Below, piece by piece: positions 1 through 8,732 of a stretch of 14,970 bases of DNA (position 1 is the first letter of the stretch; every line of letters starts with the position of its first letter). Position numbers and translations under genes: made by a program. The stretch spans positions 1 to 14,970 of the forward strand of contig JAPPKT010000097.1 in the NCBI GenBank assembly GCA_028819675.1. Reading direction: 5' to 3'. Under the pieces are notes generated by a model that was not told the origin of the DNA, did not search any database, and saw nothing but the letters and a program-made list of their open reading frames with translations. The DNA comes from Caldilineaceae bacterium (lineage in GTDB: Bacteria; Chloroflexota; Anaerolineae; Caldilineales; Caldilineaceae).

Positions 1-2
1 AC

Positions 3-98
3 GGCGTGATAGGCGTGAAGACGTGGGTCTATCACGGTGAAGTGCTGCCTGGTGAAGAGTACCATGCCCGCTATGCGGAAATGGCACTGACCGAATAG
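3..98 (+). CDS. rpsC: 30S ribosomal protein S3, C-terminal end (partial)
   Basis: The frame is open from the window edge and encodes the last 31 residues of S3, beginning GVIGVKTWVYHGEVLP and ending in TE before a TAG stop. The pattern G-x-I-G-V-K-x-W-x-Y-x-G-E-x-L-P is the conserved C-terminal strand of bacterial S3, which sits at the mRNA entry side of the 30S head. The 5' part lies outside the window. rplP follows 58 nt later, the normal order in S10 operons. Identity is secure despite the short fragment, because both the motif and the neighbour fit. Confidence 0.93.
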   Translation, partial: GVIGVKTWVYHGEVLPGEEYHARYAEMALTE

Positions 99-156
99 CG
101 GCTTCTGCCCGGTAAGGGTGGAGCTGGATCAACCGAAGCGGGACGGGGAGTAGAAA

Positions 157-570
157 ATGTTGATGCCGAAGCGGGTAAAGTTTCGCAAGATGCACCGCGG
201 TCGCATGCGGGGAACGGCAACGCGGGGCAACAGGATTGATTTTGGCACGTTCGGGCTGCAGGCCACTGAGCCGTCCTGGGTAACGAGCCGGCAGATCGAG
301 GCGGCCCGCCGGGCGATTGTCCGTTATGTACGGCGCGGCGGCAAGTTGTGGATTCGTATTTTTCCGGACAAGCCGGTAACGGAACGGGCAGCCGAGACGC
401 GGATGGGATCGGGCAAGGGCAATGTCGATCACTGGGTGGCGGTGGTAAAGCCGGGACGCATGGTATTTGAGATTGCCGGTGTAGACGAGACGCAGGCGCG
501 AGAGGCCTTCCGACTGGCTGCGCATAAGTTGCCGATGGGTACACAGTTCGTCGCCCGAGAGGACCTTTGA
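157..570 (+). CDS. rplP: 50S ribosomal protein L16
   Basis: A 137-residue protein, the usual length of L16, which binds 23S rRNA near the A-site tRNA elbow and the peptidyl transferase centre. It opens [19 protein letters not shown], the family's highly conserved basic start. Further L16 blocks are the [12 protein letters not shown] stretch near residues 42-55, the [13 protein letters not shown] segment, and the [19 protein letters not shown] loop around residues 87-105. The ATG at 157 is preceded by GGGGAG (145-150) at good spacing. An ATG two codons further on is possible but less usual for the family. It lies between rpsC and rpmC as expected. Confidence 0.98.
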   Translation: MLMPKRVKFRKMHRGRMRGTATRGNRIDFGTFGLQATEPSWVTSRQIEAARRAIVRYVRRGGKLWIRIFPDKPVTERAAETRMGSGKGNVDHWVAVVKPGRMVFEIAGVDETQAREAFRLAAHKLPMGTQFVAREDL

Positions 571-594
571 CGTGAAGGCGAGGAGGAAAGCGAT

Positions 595-804
595 ATGAAA
601 GCACATGAACTGCGCCCGCTGACAGAGAGTGAACTTTACAGCCGGTTGGACGAGGGATACCAGGAGCTGTTTAACCTGCGCTTTCAGAAGGCGACGGGGC
701 AGATGACCAATACGGCACGCAAGGGTCAGGTCCGCAAGGACATTGCGCGGATCAAGACGATATTGCGTGAGCGGGAGTTAATGGCCGAAGAGGACGAGGA
801 GTAA
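595..804 (+). CDS. rpmC: 50S ribosomal protein L29
   Basis: A 69-residue, mostly helical, charged protein. L29 is a two-helix hairpin at the polypeptide exit tunnel, where the signal recognition particle and trigger factor dock. The diagnostic segments are the M-K-x-x-E-L-R start and the [13 protein letters not shown] block around residues 24-36, followed by [12 protein letters not shown]. The C-terminus ends in an acidic EEDEE tail. AGGAGG at 581-586 sits 8 nt before the ATG. The stop is followed after 6 nt by rpsQ, so the two are probably translationally coupled. Confidence 0.97.
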   Translation: MKAHELRPLTESELYSRLDEGYQELFNLRFQKATGQMTNTARKGQVRKDIARIKTILRERELMAEEDEE

Positions 805-810
805 GGGGAA

Positions 811-1068
811 ATGCGCGAGCGAAGACGCGAGTTGGTTGGCGTGGTCACCAGCGACAAGATGGACAAGACAGTGGTCGTGGAAGTAGAGCGGGCCGCGCGT
901 CATGCCCTATACGGCAAGGTTGTGAAGTCACATAAGAAGTACAAGGCGCACGATCAGGACAATGCTTGCCAAATCGGAGATACGGTCCAGATTCGTGAAT
1001 GCCGGCCGATCAGCAAGCACAAGAAGTTTTATGTCTCGAAGATTCTAGACCGTGCGGCTGTTGTTTAA
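811..1068 (+). CDS. rpsQ: 30S ribosomal protein S17
   Basis: An 85-residue OB-fold protein that binds 16S rRNA early in 30S assembly. The S17 signature is visible: L-V-G-V-V-T-S-D-K-M-D-K-T-V-V-V near residues 8-23, the H-x-L-Y-G-K-V-V-K-S-H-K-K-Y-K-A-H-D block in the middle, and the GDTVQIRECRPISKHKKFYV block near the C-terminus. Length is normal. The ATG lies 6 nt after the rpmC stop, and its Shine-Dalgarno (AAGGGG, 803-808) overlaps that stop codon. This points to coupling with rpmC. Confidence 0.98.
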   Translation: MRERRRELVGVVTSDKMDKTVVVEVERAARHALYGKVVKSHKKYKAHDQDNACQIGDTVQIRECRPISKHKKFYVSKILDRAAVV

Positions 1069-1104
1069 TTCGAGGCGCGCCGGCAAGAGAAGAGGTATTG
1101 AGCC

Positions 1105-1473
1105 ATGATTCAACAAGAGAGTCGCCTACGGGTTGCGGACAATACGGGGGCGAAAGAGTTACTTACTATTCGAGTCCGAGGGGGCAGTACGCGGCGTTAC
1201 GGTGGCATTGGTGATGTGATCGTGGCGACTGTGAAGTCCTCGAGTCCGACGGCGTCGGTGAGGAAGGGAGAGATTGTGCGGGCGGTTATCGTACGCACGC
1301 GACGTCCGGTGCGGCGTAAGGACGGGAGCTATATTCGATTCGACGAGAATGCCGCCGTACTGATAGATGACAACAGGAATCCACGCGGAACCCGGATTTT
1401 TGGCCCGGTTGCGCGGGAGTTGCGGGACCACGGGTATATGAAGATCGTATCCCTGGCTCCGGAGGTACTCTAA
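1105..1473 (+). CDS. rplN: 50S ribosomal protein L14
   Basis: 122 residues, exactly the standard length of L14, a beta-barrel protein at the 30S/50S interface (bridge B8) and a docking site for the silencing factor RsfS in other bacteria. It starts [20 protein letters not shown], and the V-A-D-N-T-G-A-K block is the family hallmark. The [18 protein letters not shown] segment and the [13 protein letters not shown] segment near the C-terminus are also conserved. AGAGG (1091-1095) precedes the ATG by 9 nt. It lies between rpsQ and rplX, as usual. Confidence 0.98.
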   Translation: MIQQESRLRVADNTGAKELLTIRVRGGSTRRYGGIGDVIVATVKSSSPTASVRKGEIVRAVIVRTRRPVRRKDGSYIRFDENAAVLIDDNRNPRGTRIFGPVARELRDHGYMKIVSLAPEVL

Positions 1474-1547
1474 GGCGTAGAGGTGGACAGGCTTCAGACA
1501 GGGCGGGCCGGTGGACGGTACTGTTCAGGATTTGAGGAGAAGAGGGG

Positions 1548-1907
1548 ATGGGCGTAAAGATAAGGAAGGGTGACATCGTTGAGGTGATCGCCGGCAATGA
1601 CAAGGGGCACCGTGGTGATGTCCAGAGCGTAATACGCAAGAAGGACAAGAAGGGCCGGCTCGATCCCAACCGGGTGTACGTTGTCGTGGCGGGTGCGAAC
1701 TTTGTAACGAAGCATCAACGCCGCAGCCCGACAGTGCGCACGCAGACCGGACGCATCGAGTTGGAGGCTCCGATACACATCAGCAATGTGGCGCTGGTCG
1801 GGACGGACAACGAGGTGACTCGCGCCGGCTACCGATTTGAAGGCGAGGACAAGATCCGAGTTGACAGGCGCACCGGAGAGTCTCTGCCAACCGGGAGTGA
1901 AAGTTAG
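1548..1907 (+). CDS. rplX: 50S ribosomal protein L24
   Basis: A 119-residue protein with an N-terminal KOW motif: I-R-K-G-D-I-V-E-V-I-A-G-N-D-K-G near residues 5-20 continues to G-x-V at the end of the motif. L24 initiates 50S assembly by binding the 5' domain of 23S rRNA and lies at the tunnel exit. The later I-x-x-x-E-A-P-I-H-I-S-N-V block (about residues 72-84) is characteristic. It is slightly longer than the typical 100-110 residues because of the segment around KKDKKGRLDPNRVYVV and an acidic, serine-rich end. GAGGAGA and AGAGGGG (1534-1547) run directly up to the ATG. The preceding gap of 74 nt contains no gene. Confidence 0.97.
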   Translation: MGVKIRKGDIVEVIAGNDKGHRGDVQSVIRKKDKKGRLDPNRVYVVVAGANFVTKHQRRSPTVRTQTGRIELEAPIHISNVALVGTDNEVTRAGYRFEGEDKIRVDRRTGESLPTGSES

Positions 1908-1973
1908 TTCAAGGGTCAGAATGACGGCCTGATGCCGACATGGGCGGCAGATGCGGGCGAGGAGTGAGATGCG

Positions 1974-2540
1974 ATGAGTGAAGCGAACGGAACGCAGAAG
2001 CCGCGGTTGAAGGAACGATTTGACAGTGAGATTGCGCCGGCGCTGATGACGGAATTCGGCTATACGAATATTATGCAGGTGCCGCGGGTTGACAAGATCA
2101 GCGTAAACATCGGCATGGGAGAGGCGATCACGGATGGCAAGACGATTGAGCGCGCCAGCCAAGATTTGACGACTATCACGGGTCAAAGGCCGATTGTGAC
2201 ACGTGCTCGCAAGTCGATTGCCACTTTCAAGCTGCGGGCTGGGATGCCGATCGGTGTAAAGGTGACGCTGCGCGGCCGCCGGATGTGGGATTTTCTGGAC
2301 AGGCTGATCAGCATTGCATTGCCGGCGCAGCGGGATTTTCGCGGCATCTCGCCGGACTCTTTCGACGGGCGCGGCAACTACAGCCTGGGCCTGCGTGAGC
2401 AGTTGGTCTTTCCGGAGATCGACTACGACGAGATCGACAAGGTTCGAGGAATGGAAGTTACGATCGTTACGACAGCGGGATCCGATGAAGAAGGCCGGCG
2501 GCTCCTGGCGATGATGGATATGCCATTCCAAAGGCGATAG
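1974..2540 (+). CDS. rplE: 50S ribosomal protein L5
   Basis: A 188-residue protein matching L5, which binds 5S rRNA and contacts the P-site tRNA and the 30S head through bridge B1b. Conserved blocks are [21 protein letters not shown] near residues 26-46, the [20 protein letters not shown] block (63-83), and the [21 protein letters not shown] segment typical of bacterial L5. The C-terminal strand (M-E-V-T-I-V-T-T-A) precedes the final F-Q-R-R. GAGGAG at 1959-1964 is 9 nt upstream of the ATG. The N-terminus carries about 10 extra residues (MSEANGTQK) relative to short forms. Confidence 0.97.
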   Translation: MSEANGTQKPRLKERFDSEIAPALMTEFGYTNIMQVPRVDKISVNIGMGEAITDGKTIERASQDLTTITGQRPIVTRARKSIATFKLRAGMPIGVKVTLRGRRMWDFLDRLISIALPAQRDFRGISPDSFDGRGNYSLGLREQLVFPEIDYDEIDKVRGMEVTIVTTAGSDEEGRRLLAMMDMPFQRR

Positions 2541-2593
2541 AGGCAGTAACTACCAAGAGACGATAGCTACGAAGATGAAGGAGAGAGCTGTCT

Positions 2594-2776
2594 GTGGCTA
2601 AGAAAAGTATCGTTCTGCGGGAGTCCAAGCGGAAGTATGAAGTGCGGGTGCGAAACCGTTGTTCAAAGTGTGGCCGCCCGCGGGCGTATATGCGCCGATT
2701 CGGCCTTTGCCGTATCTGTTTTCGTCGAGAAGCGCTTGAGGGCCATTTGCCGGGCGTAGTCAAGTCCAGCTGGTAG
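2594..2776 (+). CDS. rpsN: 30S ribosomal protein S14, zinc-binding type
   Basis: A 60-residue S14 of the short, zinc-ribbon (C+) type. Cysteines at 23, 26, 39 and 42 (CSKC and CRIC) form the zinc site, and the [18 protein letters not shown] core is typical. It ends in the family's S-S-W. S14 sits in the 30S head near the decoding region. The start is a GTG, supported by AAGGAG (2578-2583) 10 nt upstream and by the family's M-A-K-K-S opening. Short C+ S14 genes sit in the spc operon in Gram-positives and Chloroflexota, whereas the zinc-free form is longer. Confidence 0.97.
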   Translation: MAKKSIVLRESKRKYEVRVRNRCSKCGRPRAYMRRFGLCRICFRREALEGHLPGVVKSSW

Positions 2777-2855
2777 AAGGACCAAAATCGGGCGCACCGG
2801 CTGCCGAAATTGCCGGCACGGGTTGCGCTGCAAGATAGAAGAGGAAGCACTGGTT

Positions 2856-3251
2856 ATGATGACCGATCCAATCGCGGACTTTCTGACGCGAGTCCGCAAT
2901 TCGTCAAACTCGAGACATCGCCGTGCGGTGATGCCCAGTTCTAAATTAAAGGTCGCGATTGCCAAGATTCTGGCGGAGGAAGGCTTTATCAGCGGCTATT
3001 CGGTCACGGGCGACAAGGCCCGACCGAATCTGATCGTTGGGATGAAGTATTCCGACAAGGGGCAACCGGTCATTTCCGGGATAGAGCGGGTGAGCCGCCC
3101 AGGGCGGCGGACGTACATGGGTTATCGAAATATCCCGCTTGTACGCAGCGGCCTGGGGATCAACATTGTTTCTACGCCCAAGGGTGTCATGAGTGGAAGG
3201 CAAGCGCGCCGCGAACGGGTTGGCGGCGAGGTTCTGTGTAACGTTTGGTAA
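2856..3251 (+). CDS. rpsH: 30S ribosomal protein S8
   Basis: 131 residues, the usual length of S8, a primary 16S rRNA binder of the 30S platform. It starts M-M-T-D-P-I-A-D-F-L-T-R-V-R-N, the family signature, continues with P-S-S-K-L-K-V-A-I-A-K-I-L-A-E-E-G-F-I, and ends with the S-T-P-K-G-V-M-S-G-R-x-A-R-R block and the V-G-G-E-V-L-C-N-V-W terminus. The frame is open further upstream to 2823, but family alignment and AGAGGAAG (2840-2847) 8 nt before place the start at 2856. The ATG at 2859 is an equally plausible alternative. In E. coli S8 represses the spc operon. Whether that holds here cannot be seen. Confidence 0.96.
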   Translation: MMTDPIADFLTRVRNSSNSRHRRAVMPSSKLKVAIAKILAEEGFISGYSVTGDKARPNLIVGMKYSDKGQPVISGIERVSRPGRRTYMGYRNIPLVRSGLGINIVSTPKGVMSGRQARRERVGGEVLCNVW

Positions 3252-3266
3252 TGTTGGGAGGATAAG

Positions 3267-3821
3267 ATGTCACGAATCGGGAAGATGCCCGTTCCTGTGC
3301 CTGACAGCGTGACGGTAGATATAGTGCCAGGCAACGTGGTCACGGTGAAGGGGCCAAAAGGGGAACTCAGCGAGAAATTCAACCGGGACATGAGGATTTC
3401 GAGAGAGAATGGCGAGATCGTTGTGACCCGACCCACCGACCAACGCCATCATCGCGCCTTGCACGGCCTGACGAGATCGTTGCTGAACAATATGGTGGTG
3501 GGCGTGACTGACGGTTTCAAGAGGACCCTGGAAATACACGGTGTTGGCTACCGAGCCCAGCAGGAGGGCAAGAACCTGCTTTTGCAGGTAGGGAAGAGTC
3601 ATGCCGTAGAATATGCGCCTCCCAGCCCGGATGTGGAGTTTGAAGTATCGCGAGATGGGCGGACGGTGACGATTTCAGGTATCAACAAGCAAAAGATAGG
3701 CGAACTGGCTGCAAAGATTCGCAAGGAGCGCCCGCCGGAGCCATACAAGGGCAAAGGAATCCGTTATCAGGGTGAATACGTGCGCTCCAAGGCAGGCAAA
3801 GCCGGGGCAGCAGCAGTATAG
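3267..3821 (+). CDS. rplF: 50S ribosomal protein L6
   Basis: 184 residues, near the family norm. L6 is built from two tandem similar domains and binds 23S rRNA near the factor-binding site. Visible blocks are [12 protein letters not shown] at the start, the V-K-G-P-K-G-E-L segment (about 28-36), the [29 protein letters not shown] block in the middle, and near the C-terminus [19 protein letters not shown], the L6 hallmark. GGGAGG (3256-3261) is 5 nt before the ATG. The gap to rpsH is 15 nt. Confidence 0.98.
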   Translation: MSRIGKMPVPVPDSVTVDIVPGNVVTVKGPKGELSEKFNRDMRISRENGEIVVTRPTDQRHHRALHGLTRSLLNNMVVGVTDGFKRTLEIHGVGYRAQQEGKNLLLQVGKSHAVEYAPPSPDVEFEVSRDGRTVTISGINKQKIGELAAKIRKERPPEPYKGKGIRYQGEYVRSKAGKAGAAAV

Positions 3822-3841
3822 CCGGGCAGGGATGGAGAATT

Positions 3842-4207
3842 ATGGCGAAAGCTACACGGAGTTACGCGCGGAAGCGCAGACATATGCGGGTGCGGCGCAA
3901 GGTTTCAGGGACAGCGGCGCGACCGCGGTTGAATGTATATCGCAGCTTGAAAAACGTAAATGTACAGTTGATCGACGACCAGGCCGGCCATACCCTGGTT
4001 TCGGCTTCGACCTTGGAAGCGGACCTGAAGGAGGTTTTGGCCGACAAGCTGAAGGTTGAGCAGGCAAAAGAGATCGGCAAAATTGTCGCGGAGCGCGCCA
4101 AGGCGGCCGGTATTGAGCAGGTGGTCTTCGATCGCGGCGGGTACCGCTATCACGGCCGCGTGAAGGCGGTGGCCGATGGCAGTCGAGAGGGTGGTCTCGT
4201 CTTCTAA
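3842..4207 (+). CDS. rplR: 50S ribosomal protein L18
   Basis: 121 residues, typical for L18, which binds 5S rRNA together with L5 and anchors it in the central protuberance. The basic N-terminus ([20 protein letters not shown]) is followed by the [20 protein letters not shown] block. The C-terminal [25 protein letters not shown] signature is the strongest identifier. The ATG follows a GGAG (3834-3837) at the short spacing of 4 nt. It lies between rplF and rpsE, as in most bacteria. Confidence 0.98.
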   Translation: MAKATRSYARKRRHMRVRRKVSGTAARPRLNVYRSLKNVNVQLIDDQAGHTLVSASTLEADLKEVLADKLKVEQAKEIGKIVAERAKAAGIEQVVFDRGGYRYHGRVKAVADGSREGGLVF

Positions 4208-4228
4208 ACAGAGCAAGGAGAGAAGGAT

Positions 4229-4771
4229 ATGGGACGTCGAGACCGTCGACGGGACCGCGAGCAGGAAGAAGAGAAGGATGAACTAGATGAGAAGGTCGTT
4301 CACATCGCGCGCACGGCGAAGGTGGTGAAGGGCGGACGCAGATTCGCTTTTCGCGCCGTGGTGGTGGTCGGGGACAACAACGGGCGAGTTGGCGTAGGCG
4401 TAGGCAAGGCGCGCGAGGTCCCGGATGCGATTCGCAAGGCGAGTGAGACGGCGCGCAAGACGATGGTCGAGGTGAATCTGCTGGGTACGACGATTCCTCA
4501 TGCGAGCCAGGCCCGGTTTGGCGCGGGCGAAGTTCTGCTGCGGCCGGCCAGCCCCGGGACCGGTGTAATTGCCGGCGGGGGTGTGCGCGCGGTGGTAGAG
4601 GCTGCGGGCGTGAAGGATATATTGTCCAAGTCATTGGGTAGCGACAATATTCTGAATGTGGTGCAGGCCACGTTTGCGTCGCTGAGGCAGTTGCAGGATT
4701 ACAGAGTCGAGGCGCAGCGACGGGGCGTGGATCCTGAGCAGCTGCGGCCCTTCTGGTATCAGGAAGATTAG
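4229..4771 (+). CDS. rpsE: 30S ribosomal protein S5
   Basis: A 180-residue S5, part of the mRNA entry channel and important for decoding accuracy. A very charged N-terminal stretch (about residues 1-22, rich in R, D and E) precedes the dsRBD-like domain. There, [33 protein letters not shown] forms the family signature (about 40-70). The second domain has [23 protein letters not shown] and N-V-V-Q-A-T-F. The C-terminus is extended ([13 protein letters not shown]), a style I associate with Chloroflexota, though I cannot check this. AAGGAG (4215-4220) lies 8 nt upstream. Confidence 0.98.
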   Translation: MGRRDRRRDREQEEEKDELDEKVVHIARTAKVVKGGRRFAFRAVVVVGDNNGRVGVGVGKAREVPDAIRKASETARKTMVEVNLLGTTIPHASQARFGAGEVLLRPASPGTGVIAGGGVRAVVEAAGVKDILSKSLGSDNILNVVQATFASLRQLQDYRVEAQRRGVDPEQLRPFWYQED

Positions 4772-4775
4772 AGCG

Positions 4776-4967
4776 ATGGAAAAGACGATTACCGTGAAAC
4801 TGGTCAAGAGCCCGATCGGTTACAGCAAGCGCCAGAAGGCGACCGTTCAGGCCCTGGGGCTGCGGAAGATGAATCAGACGGTCGAGAAGACAGACAGTGC
4901 TACAGTCCGTGGGATGATCGCCAAGGTTTCTCATCTTGTTGAGGTGGTTGAGGAAGCGGAGGCGTAG
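4776..4967 (+). CDS. rpmD: 50S ribosomal protein L30
   Basis: A 63-residue protein with the L30 fold. It starts [15 protein letters not shown], followed by the conserved [18 protein letters not shown] segment (about residues 22-38) and a C-terminal V-S-H-L-V-E-V strand. L30 is a small, often optional 50S protein. The ATG begins 4 nt after the rpsE stop, and its Shine-Dalgarno (AGGA, 4761-4764) lies inside the end of rpsE, so it is likely coupled to rpsE. A 73-nt gap with a hairpin follows. Confidence 0.96.
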   Translation: MEKTITVKLVKSPIGYSKRQKATVQALGLRKMNQTVEKTDSATVRGMIAKVSHLVEVVEEAEA

Positions 4968-4981
4968 GCGGACAGAACGGG

Positions 4982-5004
4982 CAATCCGGCGCTTTGCCGG
5001 GTTG
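4982..5004 (+). other. Hairpin in the rpmD-rplO gap
   Basis: The bases 4982-4990 pair with 4996-5004 in a 9-bp stem with one T-G wobble and a 5-nt loop GCTTT. A short T-rich stretch (TCTTTT) begins about 7 nt after the stem, too far and too weak for a classical terminator. It could be an RNA processing site, a partial attenuator, or a structure shielding the upstream mRNA. The stem is visible in the sequence, but its function is unknown. Confidence 0.5.
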
Positions 5005-5040
5005 TAGCGGTCTTTTCCAAGTGGCTGGAGTAAGCGAGAA

Positions 5041-5520
5041 ATGAAACTGCACGATTTGCGCCCCGACGAGGGCGCCACGAGAAACCGAAAACGTGTTGGC
5101 CGCGGCACCGGATCGGGGCGGGGCAAAACGGCGGGGCGTGGCACGAAGGGCCAGAATGCCCGCGCCGGAAGCGGGGGCCTGCGCGGCTTTGAAGGCGGTC
5201 AGTTCAGCTTTCTGCGCCGGCTGCCGAGGATGCGCGGTTTCAACAACCGCTTCAAGGTGACCTACACGCCGGTGAATCTGGACAGGATGGGCGAACGCTT
5301 TGAAGCCGAGGCACAGGTGACACCTGCGGCGCTCTTCGACACGGGGCTACTGGGCGACAGTAAGGAGCCTGTGGTCGTTCTGGCGCGGGGAGAGATAGAC
5401 AAGCCGCTCCATCTGCAGGTACATCGCATCAGCAAGAGCGCCAGGGAGAAGGTAGAGGCCGCGGGCGGCACGGTCGACATTCTGCCCTTCGAAGTCAACA
5501 GGAATCTACCGCGGTCTTAA
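5041..5520 (+). CDS. rplO: 50S ribosomal protein L15
   Basis: 159 residues, typical of L15, a late 50S assembly protein with a long glycine- and arginine-rich N-terminal extension that threads into 23S rRNA. The start M-K-L-H-D-L-R-P-D-E-G-A is followed by R-K-R-V-G-R-G-T-G-S-G-R-G-K-T-A-G-R-G-T-K-G-Q-x-A-R-A-G (about residues 18-44), the family signature. A globular C-terminal domain follows with L-A-R-G-E-I-D-K-P-L, then the K-V-E-A-A-G-G segment near the end. GGAG at 5027-5030 is 10 nt before the ATG. It is located directly before secY, as in nearly all bacteria. Confidence 0.98.
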   Translation: MKLHDLRPDEGATRNRKRVGRGTGSGRGKTAGRGTKGQNARAGSGGLRGFEGGQFSFLRRLPRMRGFNNRFKVTYTPVNLDRMGERFEAEAQVTPAALFDTGLLGDSKEPVVVLARGEIDKPLHLQVHRISKSAREKVEAAGGTVDILPFEVNRNLPRS

Positions 5521-5589
5521 CTGTAGAGAGTTCGGGCTGGCGGCCAGACAGGTTGCCGGACGCGGACGAATCTCTGCCGGAGAATCTTT

Positions 5590-6927
<1,338 letters not shown>

Positions 6928-6969
6928 CCCGCCTCTTTGTTTGTATCTCAGCGCGAGGTAAACGTGCCG

Positions 6970-7656
6970 ATGAGCGACCGTATCTATCTGGTGTTGTTGG
7001 GAGCGCCTGGGGCCGGCAAGGGCACACAGGCCCAATTGCTGGAGGAAAAGCTGGGAATCCCGCAGGTTTCTACGGGAGAGATCTTCCGGTACAACTTGAA
7101 GAACCAGACGGAGCTCGGGCAGCTGGCACAGAGCTATTACGACAAGGGTGAATTGGTGCCTGACGAGGTGACGATTCGGATGGTGGAGGCGCGTTTGGCC
7201 GAGGAGGATGCGGCACAGGGTGCGATTCTGGACGGCTTTCCGCGCAATCTGATTCAGGCTGAGGCGCTGGACGAGATGACGGCTGCGTACGGGGGCATCG
7301 ATGTCGTGCCCATGTTCCAGTTGGAAGACGACGTCGTGACCTTGCGCATCACGGGGAGACGGGTCTGCCGCAATTGCGACAGGGTATACCACCTGACGTT
7401 CAATCCGCCCCGCGGCGAGAAGTGCGACAGTTGTGGCGGAGAGCTGTACCAGCGAAACGACGATAAGCCGGAGACGGTGCAGAACCGGCTGTATGTGTAC
7501 TACAAGCAGACGTCTCCACTGATTGGATACTATTTCGCGAAGGGCTTGCTGGAGGAGGTTGACGGCGCGAGGTCGATCGAGGCGATGCACAAGCAGCTGC
7601 TGGAGCGGTTGGCGTTGAGGAATATCAAGGCGGCGAAAAGCGCTGTGTCGGCCTGA
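6970..7656 (+). CDS. adk: Adenylate kinase, zinc-LID long form
   Basis: A 228-residue cytoplasmic nucleotide kinase that interconverts ATP + AMP and 2 ADP. The P-loop G-A-P-G-A-G-K-G-T-Q is at residues 11-20, followed by V-S-T-G-E-I-F-R (AMP site) and I-L-D-G-F-P-R-N. The long LID domain carries four cysteines, C133, C136, C152 and C155, the structural zinc site found in many Gram-positive and deep-branching adenylate kinases. The frame is open back to 6937. I prefer the ATG at 6970, since M-S-D-R-I-Y-L-V-L-L leads directly into the P-loop. The GTG at 6964 is closer to the ideal spacing from GAGG (6955-6958), so the start is uncertain by two codons. It follows secY by 42 nt. Confidence 0.96.
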   Translation: MSDRIYLVLLGAPGAGKGTQAQLLEEKLGIPQVSTGEIFRYNLKNQTELGQLAQSYYDKGELVPDEVTIRMVEARLAEEDAAQGAILDGFPRNLIQAEALDEMTAAYGGIDVVPMFQLEDDVVTLRITGRRVCRNCDRVYHLTFNPPRGEKCDSCGGELYQRNDDKPETVQNRLYVYYKQTSPLIGYYFAKGLLEEVDGARSIEAMHKQLLERLALRNIKAAKSAVSA

Positions 7657-7695
7657 CGTTTACGGGGCCTGGAAGTCGCTGGCGGCAAGTACGAG

Positions 7696-8544
7696 ATGAA
7701 CGGCGAGAGCATGATGACCCGACTCAGACGCAGACTGCACCGAAATGGGCGTCCGCGTCTCAAGGCCAGGCAGGAGCAGGAACGTCCTGCGCCGATTTTC
7801 AAGAGTCCGCGTGAGATTCAGATCATGCGGGAGGCGGGGCGGATCGTTGCGCGAGTGCATCAGGAGTTTCGGGAGGCGATCAGGCCGGGTATCAGTACCT
7901 GGGACTTGGACGAGTTGGCTGCGGCGACAATTCACGGCCACAGCGCGAAATCCAGCTTTCTGGGCTATCGCGGCTACCCGGCCAACATATGCACGAGCAT
8001 CAATGAGGAGTTGGTGCACGGCATTCCGAGCCGGGAGCGGGTGCTGCAAGAGGGCGACATAATCAGCATCGATGTAGGCGTGTTCTATCGCGGTTTTGTG
8101 GGCGACAGCGGCTGGACGTATCCGGTCGGCGCGATCGAGCCTGGGGCCGCAAGGCTGCTGCAGGTTACGGAGGAGAGCCTCAATGCCGGCATAAGGGCGA
8201 TTCGTTCAGGTGGCCGTGTGCTGGATATCAGTGCAGCTGTGCAGAACAGTGTTGAGCCGAGCGGCTATCACGTGGTGCGGGAGTACACGGGGCACGGTGT
8301 GGGCCGTGCGATGCACGAGGGGCCGCAGGTCCTGAACTATGTATCGGACGATACGGACGGAAGGGTTGTACTGCGTCCCGGTCTGGTGGTTGCGATTGAG
8401 CCGATGGTCCAAATGGGCACATGGCGGACGGAGACATTGAAGGACAAGTGGACTGTCATCAGCGAAGATCATAGCTTAAGCGCGCACTTCGAGCACACGG
8501 TTGCGGTAACCAACAGAGGCCCCGAAATATTGACGCGGCTATAG
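7696..8544 (+). CDS. map: Methionine aminopeptidase, type I, with basic N-terminal extension
   Basis: 282 residues. This enzyme removes the initiator methionine from new proteins at the ribosome. The pita-bread catalytic fold is complete. Metal ligands by alignment to the E. coli family are D126 and D137 (IISIDVGV and VGDSGW), H200 (TGHGVG), E235 (VVAIEPM) and E266 (HFEHTVAV), with supporting histidines H108 and H207. The usual protein begins near I-F-K-S-P-R-E-I-Q-I-M-R-E-A-G at residue 34. Here about 33 extra residues, rich in R and K and with RPAP just before the core, precede it. Starts at 7696 and at 7711/7714 are possible, all with weak Shine-Dalgarno sequences. It is flanked by adk and rpmJ. 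Confidence 0.95.
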   Translation: MNGESMMTRLRRRLHRNGRPRLKARQEQERPAPIFKSPREIQIMREAGRIVARVHQEFREAIRPGISTWDLDELAAATIHGHSAKSSFLGYRGYPANICTSINEELVHGIPSRERVLQEGDIISIDVGVFYRGFVGDSGWTYPVGAIEPGAARLLQVTEESLNAGIRAIRSGGRVLDISAAVQNSVEPSGYHVVREYTGHGVGRAMHEGPQVLNYVSDDTDGRVVLRPGLVVAIEPMVQMGTWRTETLKDKWTVISEDHSLSAHFEHTVAVTNRGPEILTRL

Positions 8545-8558
8545 CGATATGATACAAT
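8530..8558 (+). promoter_or_regulatory. Sigma70-type promoter upstream of rpmJ
   Basis: TTGACG (8530-8535) and TACAAT (8553-8558) are separated by exactly 17 nt, and TG one base before the -10 (8550-8551) makes an extended -10. This is five of six bases in each box, the best promoter match I saw in the window. It overlaps the last codons and stop of map. Transcription would begin near 8565 and serve rpmJ, rpsM, rpsK, rpsD, rpoA and rplQ. No experimental evidence is available to me. Confidence 0.7.
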
Positions 8559-8598
8559 CGTAGAATTGCGTTCCGACTTTGGGGGAGGGGGTTGAAGG

Positions 8599-8712
8599 AT
8601 GAAAGTGCGGCCTTCGGTCAAAAAGATGTGTGAAAAGTGTTCGGTTGTGCGACGGCGCGGCGTAGTATATGTGATTTGTCAGAACCCGAAACACAAGCAA
8701 AGGCAGGGCTAG
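8599..8712 (+). CDS. rpmJ: 50S ribosomal protein L36, zinc-binding type
   Basis: A 37-residue protein, exactly the length of the canonical L36. It starts [14 protein letters not shown], and C11, C14, C27 and H32 form the zinc site. The end is [12 protein letters not shown]36 is the smallest 50S protein and sits near the peptidyl transferase region and factor-binding arm. The ATG is supported by the unusual G-rich Shine-Dalgarno GGGGGAGGGGG (8581-8591). It lies between map and rpsM, where infA would often come before it, and it follows the promoter at 8530-8558. Confidence 0.97.
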   Translation: MKVRPSVKKMCEKCSVVRRRGVVYVICQNPKHKQRQG

Positions 8713-8732
8713 AAAACCAGGGGGCAATTGCC

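Noticed and set aside
1494..2531. Long minus-strand open frame opposite rplX and rplE
   Set aside because: It is a shadow frame. The + strand encodes L24 and L5 throughout, and the minus-strand translation shows no recognisable domains.
3852..5144. 430-codon minus-strand open frame opposite rplR, rpsE and rpmD
   Set aside because: It is long only because of the GC-rich codon pattern of the + strand genes. The product is arginine- and proline-rich without family features.
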